DNA of 64,000 bases from Tessaracoccus sp. MC1679 (GTDB lineage: Bacteria > Actinomycetota > Actinomycetes > Propionibacteriales > Propionibacteriaceae), in contig NZ_JACJGB010000001.1 in NCBI RefSeq assembly GCF_014164775.1, forward strand, positions 310,001 to 374,000, given 5' to 3'. Of this stretch, positions 1 to 7,052 are shown in pieces. A model generated the notes under the pieces. It had not been told where the DNA came from and ran no database searches. It saw only the letters and a list, made by a program, of their open reading frames with translations. How positions within the stretch are numbered: the first letter of the stretch is position 1; each line of letters begins with the position of its first letter. The translations under genes and the position numbers were made by a program.

Positions 1-29
1 GACGTGCCCGCAATGAGGATCCCGGTCAT
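1..29 (-). CDS. cobQ: Probable cobyric acid synthase, N-terminal 9 codons only
   Basis: Only the start is in the window. On the minus strand an ATG at 29 follows a clear GGAGG ribosome binding site and opens the peptide MTGILIAGT. This matches the start of the dethiobiotin-synthetase-like fold of CobQ/CbiP cobyric acid synthases, which usually continues with a GKS/GKT P-loop lying outside this window. The enzyme amidates cobyrinic acid a,c-diamide in cobalamin synthesis. The downstream position relative to cbiB on the same strand supports the call. Nine residues are weak evidence, so CobB/CbiA or another P-loop amidotransferase cannot be excluded. Confidence 0.45.
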
Positions 30-70
30 GCGCCACTCCCCTCCGAGACTTGTTCCAACAGCGTGCCCGC

Positions 71-123
71 AAGGTCGCGTTTCCTAGGCTTCGAGGCCGC
101 TTCGCGGCACCTCAGCCAACGGG
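71..123 (+). repeat. Partial copy (A1) of mosaic palindromic repeat family A
   Basis: The right half of the family A core is followed by an a-type end hairpin (GCCGCTTCGCGGC stem) and the terminal CTCAGCC. It lies between cbiB and the putative cobQ start, inside what would otherwise be a tight operon. The left half of the element is missing. Complete copies are at 2482-2590, 17947-18135, 32939-33052 and 54370-54516. Confidence 0.75.
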
Positions 124-138
124 TGTCGAGGAGCACCG

Positions 139-1074
139 TCAACGGGGGCACCTCCTCATCGAGGCTGCTGCGGCGAGTCCTGTCGCCATCGCCGTCACCA
201 CGCCCACGAGCCGCGCGGCCCTCCGCACCTCGGCCGCGCGCGGGCGAGGGCCGTCGCCGAGGAGGCCCCGCTCCTCCACGCGGGAGAAGTACACGTTGCG
301 GCCGCCCAATTGCACGCCGAGGGCGCCGGCCCAGGCCGCCTCGCACCACCCGCCGTTGGGTGAGGGGTGGTTGCGGGCGTCGCGGCGCAGCACCCGCCAG
401 GCCTCCGCCGTCGACCCGCCGACGACGGGCGCGGCCACACATGCGAGCGCGCCGGTGATGCGGGCCGGGATGTAGTCGAGGGCGTCGTCGAGGCGCGCCG
501 ACGCCGTCCCGAAGCGGGCATAGCGGTCGTTGCGGTGGCCCACCATGGCATCGAGGGTGTTGACCGCCCGGTGGGCGAGGAGGCCGGGGATCCCGGCGAC
601 GGCGCCCCAGAACAGCGACGCCACAACGGCATCGGCCGTGTTCTCCGCCATGGACTCGACGGTGGCGCGGGCGAGCTCGGGCTCGTCGAGGCCGGCGGGG
701 TCGCGGCCGCAGAGATGGCCGAGCCGGGCGCGGGCGCCGTCGAGGTCACCCTCGTCGAGGCGCTCGGCCATCAGCCGGCCCTCGCGGGCGAGGCTGCGGG
801 CGCCGAGGACGGCCCAGGTGGCCAGCGCGGTCGCGGCGAGGTGGGCGACGGGGTGACGGCGCGTGGCGCGCTCGGCCACGACCCCTGCCGCGAGAACCGG
901 CGCCACCGTCGCGGCGGTGAACGCGGCGCCTCGGGCGCGGTCGTCGGCGTACAGGGGCTGCTCGACGCGCCCCGCGAAACTCCCGAACCACGCGACGGGA
1001 TGATGCCGGGCGGGATCTCCGAGTACGGCGTCGGCCGCCACCCCGAGGACGATGCCGAGCGCGCGCGTGATCAC
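139..1074 (-). CDS. cobD: Adenosylcobinamide-phosphate synthase (CbiB/CobD)
   Basis: Integral membrane enzyme of cobalamin synthesis that attaches the aminopropanol arm to adenosylcobyric acid. The 311-residue product has the family hallmarks: an N-terminal DAVLGDPARHHPVAWFG motif, an ESMAENTADAVV motif near the middle, a DYIPARITG segment, and several hydrophobic helices. Length fits the family (about 300-330). The frame is open further upstream, to 1263, but that extension is low-complexity Arg/Pro/Ser-rich. The GTG at 1074 begins directly with the conserved hydrophobic start (VITRALGIVLG) and is preferred. The putative cobQ lies downstream on the same strand. Confidence 0.9.
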   Translation of the reverse strand: MITRALGIVLGVAADAVLGDPARHHPVAWFGSFAGRVEQPLYADDRARGAAFTAATVAPVLAAGVVAERATRRHPVAHLAATALATWAVLGARSLAREGRLMAERLDEGDLDGARARLGHLCGRDPAGLDEPELARATVESMAENTADAVVASLFWGAVAGIPGLLAHRAVNTLDAMVGHRNDRYARFGTASARLDDALDYIPARITGALACVAAPVVGGSTAEAWRVLRRDARNHPSPNGGWCEAAWAGALGVQLGGRNVYFSRVEERGLLGDGPRPRAAEVRRAARLVGVVTAMATGLAAAASMRRCPR

Positions 1075-1147
1075 GGCGCCGACGCTAGCAGCAGCCAGAG
1101 GCGGGTCGGGTGGGCGCCTCGGCAAAGGCGCGCCAGTGCGCGGACCG

Positions 1148-1495
1148 CTACTCCAGGAACTCCAGGAAGGCGTCCATCGCGCGCGGACCATAGACCGTCG
1201 CGGGACCACCGCGCATGAGGATGGCCACCCCGAGCGCCTCGGCCACCTCGTCGGCGGTCGCACCCGCGCGCGCCGCTCCGCGGGCGTGGCTGGCGATGCA
1301 CCCGTCGCACTTGTCCGTCACGCCGATCGCGAGCGCGATGAGCTCCTTGGTCTTCGTGTCGAGCGCGCCCGGGCCGAGCACCGCCTTGTGCATGGCCGAG
1401 TAGCCGGCGTACACCTCCGGAATCCGGGAACGCAGTTCCTTGGCGGGCGCCTGGAGGTCCTGCAGCACCTTCTTGCCGTGTTCGTGGGTGGTCAT
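1148..1495 (-). CDS. Carboxymuconolactone decarboxylase / AhpD-like protein
   Basis: A 115-residue protein of the CMD/AhpD superfamily. The DKCDGCIASHARGAARAG segment holds the CxxCxxxH redox motif used by AhpD-like alkylhydroperoxidase proteins as a disulfide couple. Helical segments on either side (ELIALAIGVT and ADEVAEALGVAILM) are typical. The ATG at 1495 has an AGGAGAG ribosome binding site a few bases upstream; the much longer open frame beyond it lies antisense to the aldo/keto reductase and is not coding. Likely a small cytoplasmic antioxidant or thiol-disulfide protein; its partner is not evident here. Confidence 0.87.
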   Translation of the reverse strand: MTTHEHGKKVLQDLQAPAKELRSRIPEVYAGYSAMHKAVLGPGALDTKTKELIALAIGVTDKCDGCIASHARGAARAGATADEVAEALGVAILMRGGPATVYGPRAMDAFLEFLE

Positions 1496-1615
1496 GTCTC
1501 TCCTGACTGCCGTAGTGCATGGTGAGCCTTGACCAATTATCAGCCTCCCGGGGCACCGACGTCGGCGGCCGGCGACATTCCCGCCGAGGCTTGACCGGTC
1601 CGCAAGAATGGGCCC

Positions 1616-2443
1616 ATGACAACGCTTGCTCCCCGAATTCCCCTGACCGGCGGCACTGCGATCCCGGCGATCGGCGTCGGCACCTGGCCGCTCAACGACG
1701 ACGAGGTCCGCGCCATGTGCCTGACCGCGTTCGAGATCGGCTACCGCCTCGTCGACACCGCGGAGAACTACCGCAACGAGGCAGGAGTCGGGCGGGCCGT
1801 GCGCGAGTCGGGGCTGGCTCGCGAGGACGTGTTCGTCACCACGAAGTTCAACAAGACGTGGCACGGCGACGCCGTCGCGGGAGTGGAGGGAAACCTCGGC
1901 CGGCTGAGCCTCGAGTACGCCGACCTCGTCCTCATCCACTGGCCCAACCCGGATCAGGACCTGTACATCCACGCCTGGGAGGGGCTGATCGAGGCGCGCG
2001 AGCGCGGGCTGACAAGGGCGATCGGGACGTCGAACTTCAAGCCCGAGCATGTGCAGCGCCTCATCGATGCCACGGGTGTCGCGCCGGAGGTCAACCAGAT
2101 CCAGTGCAACCCGTTCACCGACCGCACGGCTGAGAGGGCATTCCATGAGAAGCACGGGATTGTGACGGAGTCGTGGGCCCCGTTGGCCGCCGGCACCGGG
2201 CTGATCGGCCATCCTGCCGTCTGGGAGGTCGCGGACGCGCATGACGTCTCCCCCGCCCAGGCGGTGCTGGCCTGGCACCTCCAGCAGGGCCTGCTCCCCA
2301 TTCCGAAGTCGTCGAACAGGGAGAGGCTGGCCGAGAACTTCGCCGCCCTCGGCCTCCAACTCACCGACGACGAGGCCCGGACCCTGACCGCGCTCAAGAG
2401 TTCCGACTACCACCTCATGGACTCGGACCACTTCGGCCACTGA
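1616..2443 (+). CDS. Aldo/keto reductase
   Basis: A 275-residue TIM-barrel NADPH-dependent oxidoreductase. The tetrad is visible as Asp47, Tyr52 (DTAENY), Lys77 (TTKFNK) and His108 (LIHWP). GTSNF and the NADPH-contacting IPKSSNRERL segment near the C-terminus are also present. The N-terminus IPLTGGTAIPAIGVGTW is the standard opening strand of the family. It resembles 2,5-diketo-D-gluconate reductase-like bacterial AKRs; the substrate cannot be named. There is no strong ribosome binding site: an AAGAAT box lies 6 nt before the ATG, so the transcript could be leaderless. It is divergent from the AhpD-like gene. Confidence 0.92.
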   Translation: MTTLAPRIPLTGGTAIPAIGVGTWPLNDDEVRAMCLTAFEIGYRLVDTAENYRNEAGVGRAVRESGLAREDVFVTTKFNKTWHGDAVAGVEGNLGRLSLEYADLVLIHWPNPDQDLYIHAWEGLIEARERGLTRAIGTSNFKPEHVQRLIDATGVAPEVNQIQCNPFTDRTAERAFHEKHGIVTESWAPLAAGTGLIGHPAVWEVADAHDVSPAQAVLAWHLQQGLLPIPKSSNRERLAENFAALGLQLTDDEARTLTALKSSDYHLMDSDHFGH

Positions 2444-2481
2444 GCCCCCACCTGCTGAGTGAGGAGTGAGGAGCGCGCCCG

Positions 2482-2590
2482 CGGGCTGAGGCGCGAGGAG
2501 CGCAGCGACGAGCCTCGAAGCCTCAAAACGTCCCTTGTCAGCCTACGTTTCTTAGGCTTCGAGGCCGCTTCGCGGCACCTCAGCCAGCGG
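2482..2590 (+). repeat. Palindromic repeat family A, copy A2 (b-core-a)
   Basis: About 110 bp of nested inverted repeat downstream of the aldo/keto reductase. The left end is the b-type hairpin (GAGGAGCGCAGCGACGAGCC), the core contains CCTTGTCAGC flanked by complementary ACGT-containing arms, and the right end is the a-type hairpin (GCCGCTTCGCGGC). The outer ends are GGCTGAGG and CCTCAGCC. See the repeat finding. Confidence 0.85.
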
Positions 2591-2626
2591 TTGGGGTCGC
2601 GCAGATCCGAGGGGTTTAGGCGGAGC

Positions 2627-2732
2627 GGTGGATGAGGGGGACCGGTCGCGGTGGGTCGGGCGTTGGGCAAGGCACGCCGCGTTTGGGCGTGCCGAGGGCG
2701 CCCATGGGCGAGGCCGGTCCCCCTCAGCCACC
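2627..2732 (+). repeat. Large nested inverted repeat between convergent genes
   Basis: Two 19-nt arms (2627-2645 and 2714-2732) are complementary at 18 of 19 positions. Between them sits a second hairpin with perfect GGCACGCC/GGCGTGCC arms (2671-2678 and 2686-2693). This and repeat A2 are all that the roughly 400-bp space 2444-2847 holds; I see no gene there. The neighbouring genes converge, so it may serve as a bidirectional terminator, but the arms are far apart and it could be another repeat family. Confidence 0.6.
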
Positions 2733-2847
2733 GCGGAACCCCAGGCGCCTGGGAAGCCAACGTCGACGCACGCTGCGCCGCTTCGCGGCTTGGCCCGGCT
2801 CAACCCGCGGGGGCGGCGGGACTCGACCCAGGTTCAGCGAGACCGCG

Positions 2848-3510
2848 TCAGATGCGGGACAACAGGTCCTGAACCGCCGCCCTTGCCTCCATCGCGTTCT
2901 GGCCGCTGATCTCGCGGAACGCCTCGGTGATCTCCTCGGCGAGGTCGAAGTCGCGGCGGATCAACCAACTCTGCTGCAGCCCGTCCCACACCGCGACGAA
3001 CTGGCGAGCCATCCGCACGGGGTCGCGATCCGGATGCACCACGCCCGCTGCCTGCCGGGCCTTCATCAGATCGATCATCTCGGCCATGACCCGCTCGTAA
3101 TGGCGCCGGAAGAACGCATGGGCCGGATGCGCAGGGTCCTGCGCGGCCGAGGCCAGCGCCACCTGGAGTTGGAGTCGCTTGTCCTCACCGGGCGACCGGT
3201 GGGCGAGTCGGTCGATCAGGTCACGGAAGTCCTCAGGCGGAGCCAGCGGCCGCTCGCCCTCCGGCCCCTCTCCCTGCACGATGAAGCCCTCGAAGTAGTC
3301 GATGGCCGCCACAAGCAGGTGGTCCCGGGTTGGGAAGTGGTAGAGCATCGTGCGCTCCAACATGCCCGCCTTGGCGGCGACCGCCGCCGTCGTCAGCTGA
3401 GGATGCCCCACCTCCATCACCACCTCATAGGCGGCCTTGGCGATGGCGGCGCGCTTCTGAGCAGACTTGGCGTACGGTCCACGCTTCGACGGGGTTGTCG
3501 ACACAGCCAC
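2848..3510 (-). CDS. TetR family transcriptional regulator
   Basis: A 220-residue repressor with an N-terminal TetR helix-turn-helix (about residues 20-65: AIAKAAYEVVMEVG, then LTTAAVAAKAGMLERTMLYHFPTRDHLL) and a helical ligand-binding C-terminus containing several Trp and Phe residues. A strong AGAAGGAGG ribosome binding site precedes the ATG at 3510. It is divergent from the GH3 beta-glucosidase; the 132 bp between them contain a 6-8-6 palindrome (3526-3545), a candidate operator. It may therefore control both itself and the glucosidase. The effector is unknown. Confidence 0.9.
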   Translation of the reverse strand: MAVSTTPSKRGPYAKSAQKRAAIAKAAYEVVMEVGHPQLTTAAVAAKAGMLERTMLYHFPTRDHLLVAAIDYFEGFIVQGEGPEGERPLAPPEDFRDLIDRLAHRSPGEDKRLQLQVALASAAQDPAHPAHAFFRRHYERVMAEMIDLMKARQAAGVVHPDRDPVRMARQFVAVWDGLQQSWLIRRDFDLAEEITEAFREISGQNAMEARAAVQDLLSRI

Positions 3511-3525
3511 CTCCTTCTAAAGTTT

Positions 3526-3545
3526 CCTCAACCAAAACCTTGAGG
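3526..3545. promoter_or_regulatory. Candidate TetR operator
   Basis: A perfect inverted repeat CCTCAA-N8-TTGAGG lies 15 bp upstream of the tetR-like start and about 100 bp before the beta-glucosidase start. Position and symmetry suit a TetR-family dimer. No binding data are implied. Confidence 0.45.
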
Positions 3546-3642
3546 CCTCATCCTACCTGATGTCGACCTCTTGACCGTCTTGAACTATGCTGTTCACTAC
3601 GAATTGAACTCGACCCGTCGATCCCGATCGCGAAGGACCTCC

Positions 3643-5916
3643 ATGACCGACTCCCCCTCCTACCGAGACCCCTCCCTCCCCGTGGAGGAGCGCGTCGAGG
3701 ACCTCCTCGGACGCCTCACGCTGGAGGAGAAGGCCGGCCAGCTGACGCAGTACTTCTACTTCGGCCAGCTCGACACCCCGGAGGTCTCCGACGAGGACCT
3801 GGCAGCGATGCCGTTCGAGCAGCGGCAGTTCCTCGACTTCCCGCGGATGGTGGACAAGGAGATCGACGCCGGACGCGTCGGCTCGCTGCTGTTCGTCCGC
3901 AATGCGGCACTGGCCAACCACCTGCAGCGCAGGACCATCGCCGGCAACCGCCACGGCATCCCGGCCCTCTTCGGCTTCGACGTCATCCACGGCCTCCGCA
4001 CCACCTTCCCCGTGCCGATCGCCGTGGCGGCCAGCTGGGACCCCGAGGTGGCCGAGCAGGGCCAGCGGGTCGCAGCCCGCGAGGCCCGCGCCGTCGGCAT
4101 CCACTGGACGTTCGCGCCCATGGTGGACATCGCCCGCGACCCCCGCTGGGGCCGCATCATCGAAGGCGCCGGCGAGGAGCCGTGCCTGGGCGGCGCGATG
4201 GCGGCCGCGCAGGTCCGCGGGTTCCAGGGCGACGGCGGCGCCGAGTCCGTCATCTCCGGCCCCAAGCACTTCGCCGGTTACGGCGCCGCCCGCGGCGGCC
4301 GCGACTACGAAGACTCGGACATCTCGGACGCGGAGCTGCACAACGTCTACTTCCCGCCCTTCAAGGCGGCCATCGATGCCGGCGCCAAGAACATCATGAG
4401 CGCCTACATGGACCTCAACGGCGTGCCCGCGAGCGGCAACCGTTGGCTGCTCACCGACATGCTCCGCGACGAGCTGGGCTTCGATGGCTTCGTCGTCTCA
4501 GACGCCAACGCGGTGCGATCGCTCGAGACCCAGCACTTCGCCCGCGACCTCACCGACGCCGGCGCCCTCGCGGTCTACGCCGGGCTGGACATGGAGATGG
4601 CCATGTTCGACGCCTCCTATACGCGCCTCCCGCAGGCCGTGGCGGACGGGCTGGTCGACGAGGCCACCATTGATCTGGCCGTCCGACGCGTCCTCACCGC
4701 CAAGTTCGCCGCAGGACTGTTCGAGCAGCCCTTCGTCGACGAGGCCACCAGCGCCGCGATCCTCGGCGATCCCGCCCACCGCGACGCCGCCCAGGACGCC
4801 GCCGAACGCACCGCCGTCCTGTTGAAGAACGACGGCGTCCTCCCGTTGAAGGCCCCCGCCTCCATCGCTGTGCTCGGCGACCTCGCCAACTCCACGCGCG
4901 ACATCCTCGGCCCCTGGATCTTCGACTTCGACGAGTCCGAGTCCGTCACCCTCCTCGACGGCATCCGCCGCCGCGCCGGAGAGGGGACGCGCGTCGAGTA
5001 CGCGCCGGCCACCGCCGTCGCCACGCGGCTCTACCCGTCGATGTTCGACAGCCACGAGTCCGGCACCCTGCCGCACACCCCCGAGGGCTTCGACGAGGAC
5101 GCCGAGCTGGAGCGCGCCGTCGCGCTGGCGGCAGAGTCGGAGGTCGCCGTCGTGGTGGTGGGCCAGCCGCAGAACATGATCGGCGAGAAGGCCTCGGTCT
5201 CCACTCTCGATCTGCCCGGCCGCCAGCTCGAACTCCTGCAGCGCGTCCACGCCACCGGCACGCCGATGGTCGTGCTCGTCATGTCGGGCCGCCCGCTCGA
5301 CCTGCGCTGGGTCGACGGACACGCCGACGCCATCGTCGAGGTCTGGTACCCGGGCGTGCGCGGCGGAGACGCCGTCGCCCGGGTGCTGTTCGGCGACGTC
5401 TCCCCCGCCGGCCGCCTGCCCTTCACCTGGCCGCGACACGTGGGCCAGGTGCCGATGGTTCACTCGCACTACCGCACCTTCCAGCCCGAGGAGGCGGACA
5501 AGCGCTACTGGGACGAGGAGAGCACCCCGCTCTACCCCTTCGGCCACGGCCTCACCTACGCGACGGTGGGCTACTCGGAGCTGCGGGCGCCGGCGAGTGT
5601 CGCGGTGGGCGAGACGGCCACGGTTGCGGTGACGCTCACCAACACCTCCGAGGTGGATTCCGACGAGGTGGCCCAGCTGTACATCCACCAACGCTACGGC
5701 ACCTCCACCCGTCCGGTCCGCGAGCTCAAAGGCTTCCAGCGCGTGCACGTGCCCGCGGGTGCCTCGGTGGAGGTCGAGTTCGAGCTGGGTCCCGACCAGT
5801 TGCGCTACTGGAGCGCCGCCACCCGCACCTGGGTGCAGGACGCCACGGTGATCGATGTCTTCGTCGGAGGCAGCTCCGCCTGCAACCTGACCAGCACCCT
5901 GGAGATCACCCTCTGA
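3643..5916 (+). CDS. bglX: GH3 family beta-glucosidase (BglX-like)
   Basis: A 757-residue glycoside hydrolase family 3 enzyme that hydrolyses beta-linked glucosides. It shows the (beta/alpha)8 domain with KHFAGYGAARGGRDY near residues 207-221, the nucleophile Asp287 in the SDANAV motif, a second alpha/beta domain (VLLKNDGVLPL ... VVGQPQNMIGEKAS), and a C-terminal fibronectin-III-like domain ending in FVGGSSACNL. The ATG at 3643 has an AAGGACC ribosome binding site; a TTG-initiated extension from 3571 is less likely. No signal peptide is seen, so it is probably cytoplasmic and acts on imported oligosaccharides. A divergent TetR regulator sits upstream. Confidence 0.93.
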   Translation: MTDSPSYRDPSLPVEERVEDLLGRLTLEEKAGQLTQYFYFGQLDTPEVSDEDLAAMPFEQRQFLDFPRMVDKEIDAGRVGSLLFVRNAALANHLQRRTIAGNRHGIPALFGFDVIHGLRTTFPVPIAVAASWDPEVAEQGQRVAAREARAVGIHWTFAPMVDIARDPRWGRIIEGAGEEPCLGGAMAAAQVRGFQGDGGAESVISGPKHFAGYGAARGGRDYEDSDISDAELHNVYFPPFKAAIDAGAKNIMSAYMDLNGVPASGNRWLLTDMLRDELGFDGFVVSDANAVRSLETQHFARDLTDAGALAVYAGLDMEMAMFDASYTRLPQAVADGLVDEATIDLAVRRVLTAKFAAGLFEQPFVDEATSAAILGDPAHRDAAQDAAERTAVLLKNDGVLPLKAPASIAVLGDLANSTRDILGPWIFDFDESESVTLLDGIRRRAGEGTRVEYAPATAVATRLYPSMFDSHESGTLPHTPEGFDEDAELERAVALAAESEVAVVVVGQPQNMIGEKASVSTLDLPGRQLELLQRVHATGTPMVVLVMSGRPLDLRWVDGHADAIVEVWYPGVRGGDAVARVLFGDVSPAGRLPFTWPRHVGQVPMVHSHYRTFQPEEADKRYWDEESTPLYPFGHGLTYATVGYSELRAPASVAVGETATVAVTLTNTSEVDSDEVAQLYIHQRYGTSTRPVRELKGFQRVHVPAGASVEVEFELGPDQLRYWSAATRTWVQDATVIDVFVGGSSACNLTSTLEITL

Positions 5917-5940
5917 TCGGCATCGATCGTCTGCAACTAT

Positions 5941-5992
5941 CTACCTAGAGAGCGGCATCTGCGTATATGCACAGATGCCGCTCTCTAGGTAG
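5941..5992. terminator. 21-bp perfect inverted repeat between convergent genes
   Basis: Arms 5941-5961 and 5972-5992 are perfectly complementary over 21 bp around a 10-nt AT-rich loop. It lies between the 3' ends of the beta-glucosidase (+) and the CNNM gene (-), where a bidirectional intrinsic terminator is expected. No long T tract follows, as is common for actinobacterial hairpin terminators. Confidence 0.8.
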
Positions 5993-6008
5993 CAGAATGC
6001 AGAGGCGC

Positions 6009-7052
6009 CTACCGCCGCGCCACCGTCGCAGCGTCCTTGACCTCACCGATCAGCCGCTCGACGACATCCTCCAGCATGGCCGCGCCCACCGTCTGCTCGC
6101 CGTCAATGACGAGCGCGAAGTGCGTGCCTCCGGCCTGCATCGCGGCGAGCGTGGCCTCCAGGGTGGCGTCCTTCGCGATGGTGGCCAGCGGCCGGACCAC
6201 GTGCTCGCCTAGGGGACGGGTGAACTCGTCGTCGGTCAGCCCGAGGAAATCCTTGAGGTGGACGTAGCCGACGACGTGGCCCTCCTGCGCTGCGACGGGG
6301 AAACGCGAGTATCCCGTGCGCAGGAACTCCGCCTCCACCTGGGCCGGCGTGGCCTCGGAGGGGAGCGTCACGAGGTCGCCTAGCGGGACCATCACCGCCT
6401 CGACGGTCTCAGTCCCGATGCTGACCGCCCCGCTGAGCAGCTGGTGTTCGCGATCCTCGAGCAGCCCCTCCTCGCGCGACTCCGCGATGAAGGCGGCCAC
6501 CTCGTCGGCGGTGAACGCGGAGGCGATCTCCTCCCTTGGCTCCACCTTCAGCAGGCGCAGCACCGCATTGGCGATCCAGTTGAGCAGCCAGATCAGCGGG
6601 CGCAGCACGAGCACGATCCCGTAGAGAATGGGGCCGAGGATCATGGCGGATCGCTCGGGACCGGAGATCGCGATGTTCTTCGGCACCATCTCGCCGAGCA
6701 CCATGTGCAGGAACACGACGATGGCCAGCGCGATGATGAAAGACACCGTGTGGAGCGCGGCGCCGCTGATGCCGATGGCGGCCAGCGGGATCTCCAGCAG
6801 ATGCGCGACGGCGGGCTCACCGATGGCGCCGAGTCCGAGGGAGCACATGGTGATGCCCAGTTGTGCACCGGCCATCATGAGGGAGACCCGCTCCATGGCC
6901 CGCAGCGTGATCCGCGCCGAGCGCGATCCGGCCGCGGCCCGCGGCTCGATCTGCGTGCGCCGAGCGGCGATGAGCGCGAACTCGGCACCCACGAAGAAGG
7001 CGTTGCCGATCAGCAGGGCGATGGCAATGAGGATTGCAGTGGAATCAAGCAT
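6009..7052 (-). CDS. CNNM/HlyC-type membrane protein with CBS domains
   Basis: A 347-residue member of the hemolysin/CNNM (UPF0053, CorC/MpfA-like) family, probably in Mg2+ or Co2+ homeostasis. An N-terminal CNNM transmembrane domain (helices at ILIAIALLIGNAFFVGAEFALIA, LMMAGAQLGITMCSLGLG and VSFIIALAIVVFLHMVLGEMVPK) is followed by a cytosolic CBS pair (VMVPLGDLVTLP; VVGYVHLKDFL). The CorC_HlyC C-terminal domain is missing, unlike the neighbouring paralogue. The ATG at 7052 overlaps the 3' end of the upstream gene by 8 bp, so the two are co-translated. A longer start at 7073 is possible. Confidence 0.88.
   Translation of the reverse strand: MLDSTAILIAIALLIGNAFFVGAEFALIAARRTQIEPRAAAGSRSARITLRAMERVSLMMAGAQLGITMCSLGLGAIGEPAVAHLLEIPLAAIGISGAALHTVSFIIALAIVVFLHMVLGEMVPKNIAISGPERSAMILGPILYGIVLVLRPLIWLLNWIANAVLRLLKVEPREEIASAFTADEVAAFIAESREEGLLEDREHQLLSGAVSIGTETVEAVMVPLGDLVTLPSEATPAQVEAEFLRTGYSRFPVAAQEGHVVGYVHLKDFLGLTDDEFTRPLGEHVVRPLATIAKDATLEATLAAMQAGGTHFALVIDGEQTVGAAMLEDVVERLIGEVKDAATVARR

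Noticed and set aside
1148..2440. A 430-residue minus-strand open frame covering the whole aldo/keto reductase gene
   Set aside because: Only the last 115 codons look like protein (AhpD-like) and have a ribosome binding site; the rest is the antisense shadow of a well-supported plus-strand gene.
3571..3642. TTG-initiated N-terminal extension of the beta-glucosidase
   Set aside because: The 24 extra residues are not typical of GH3 enzymes and the ATG at 3643 has a good ribosome binding site.
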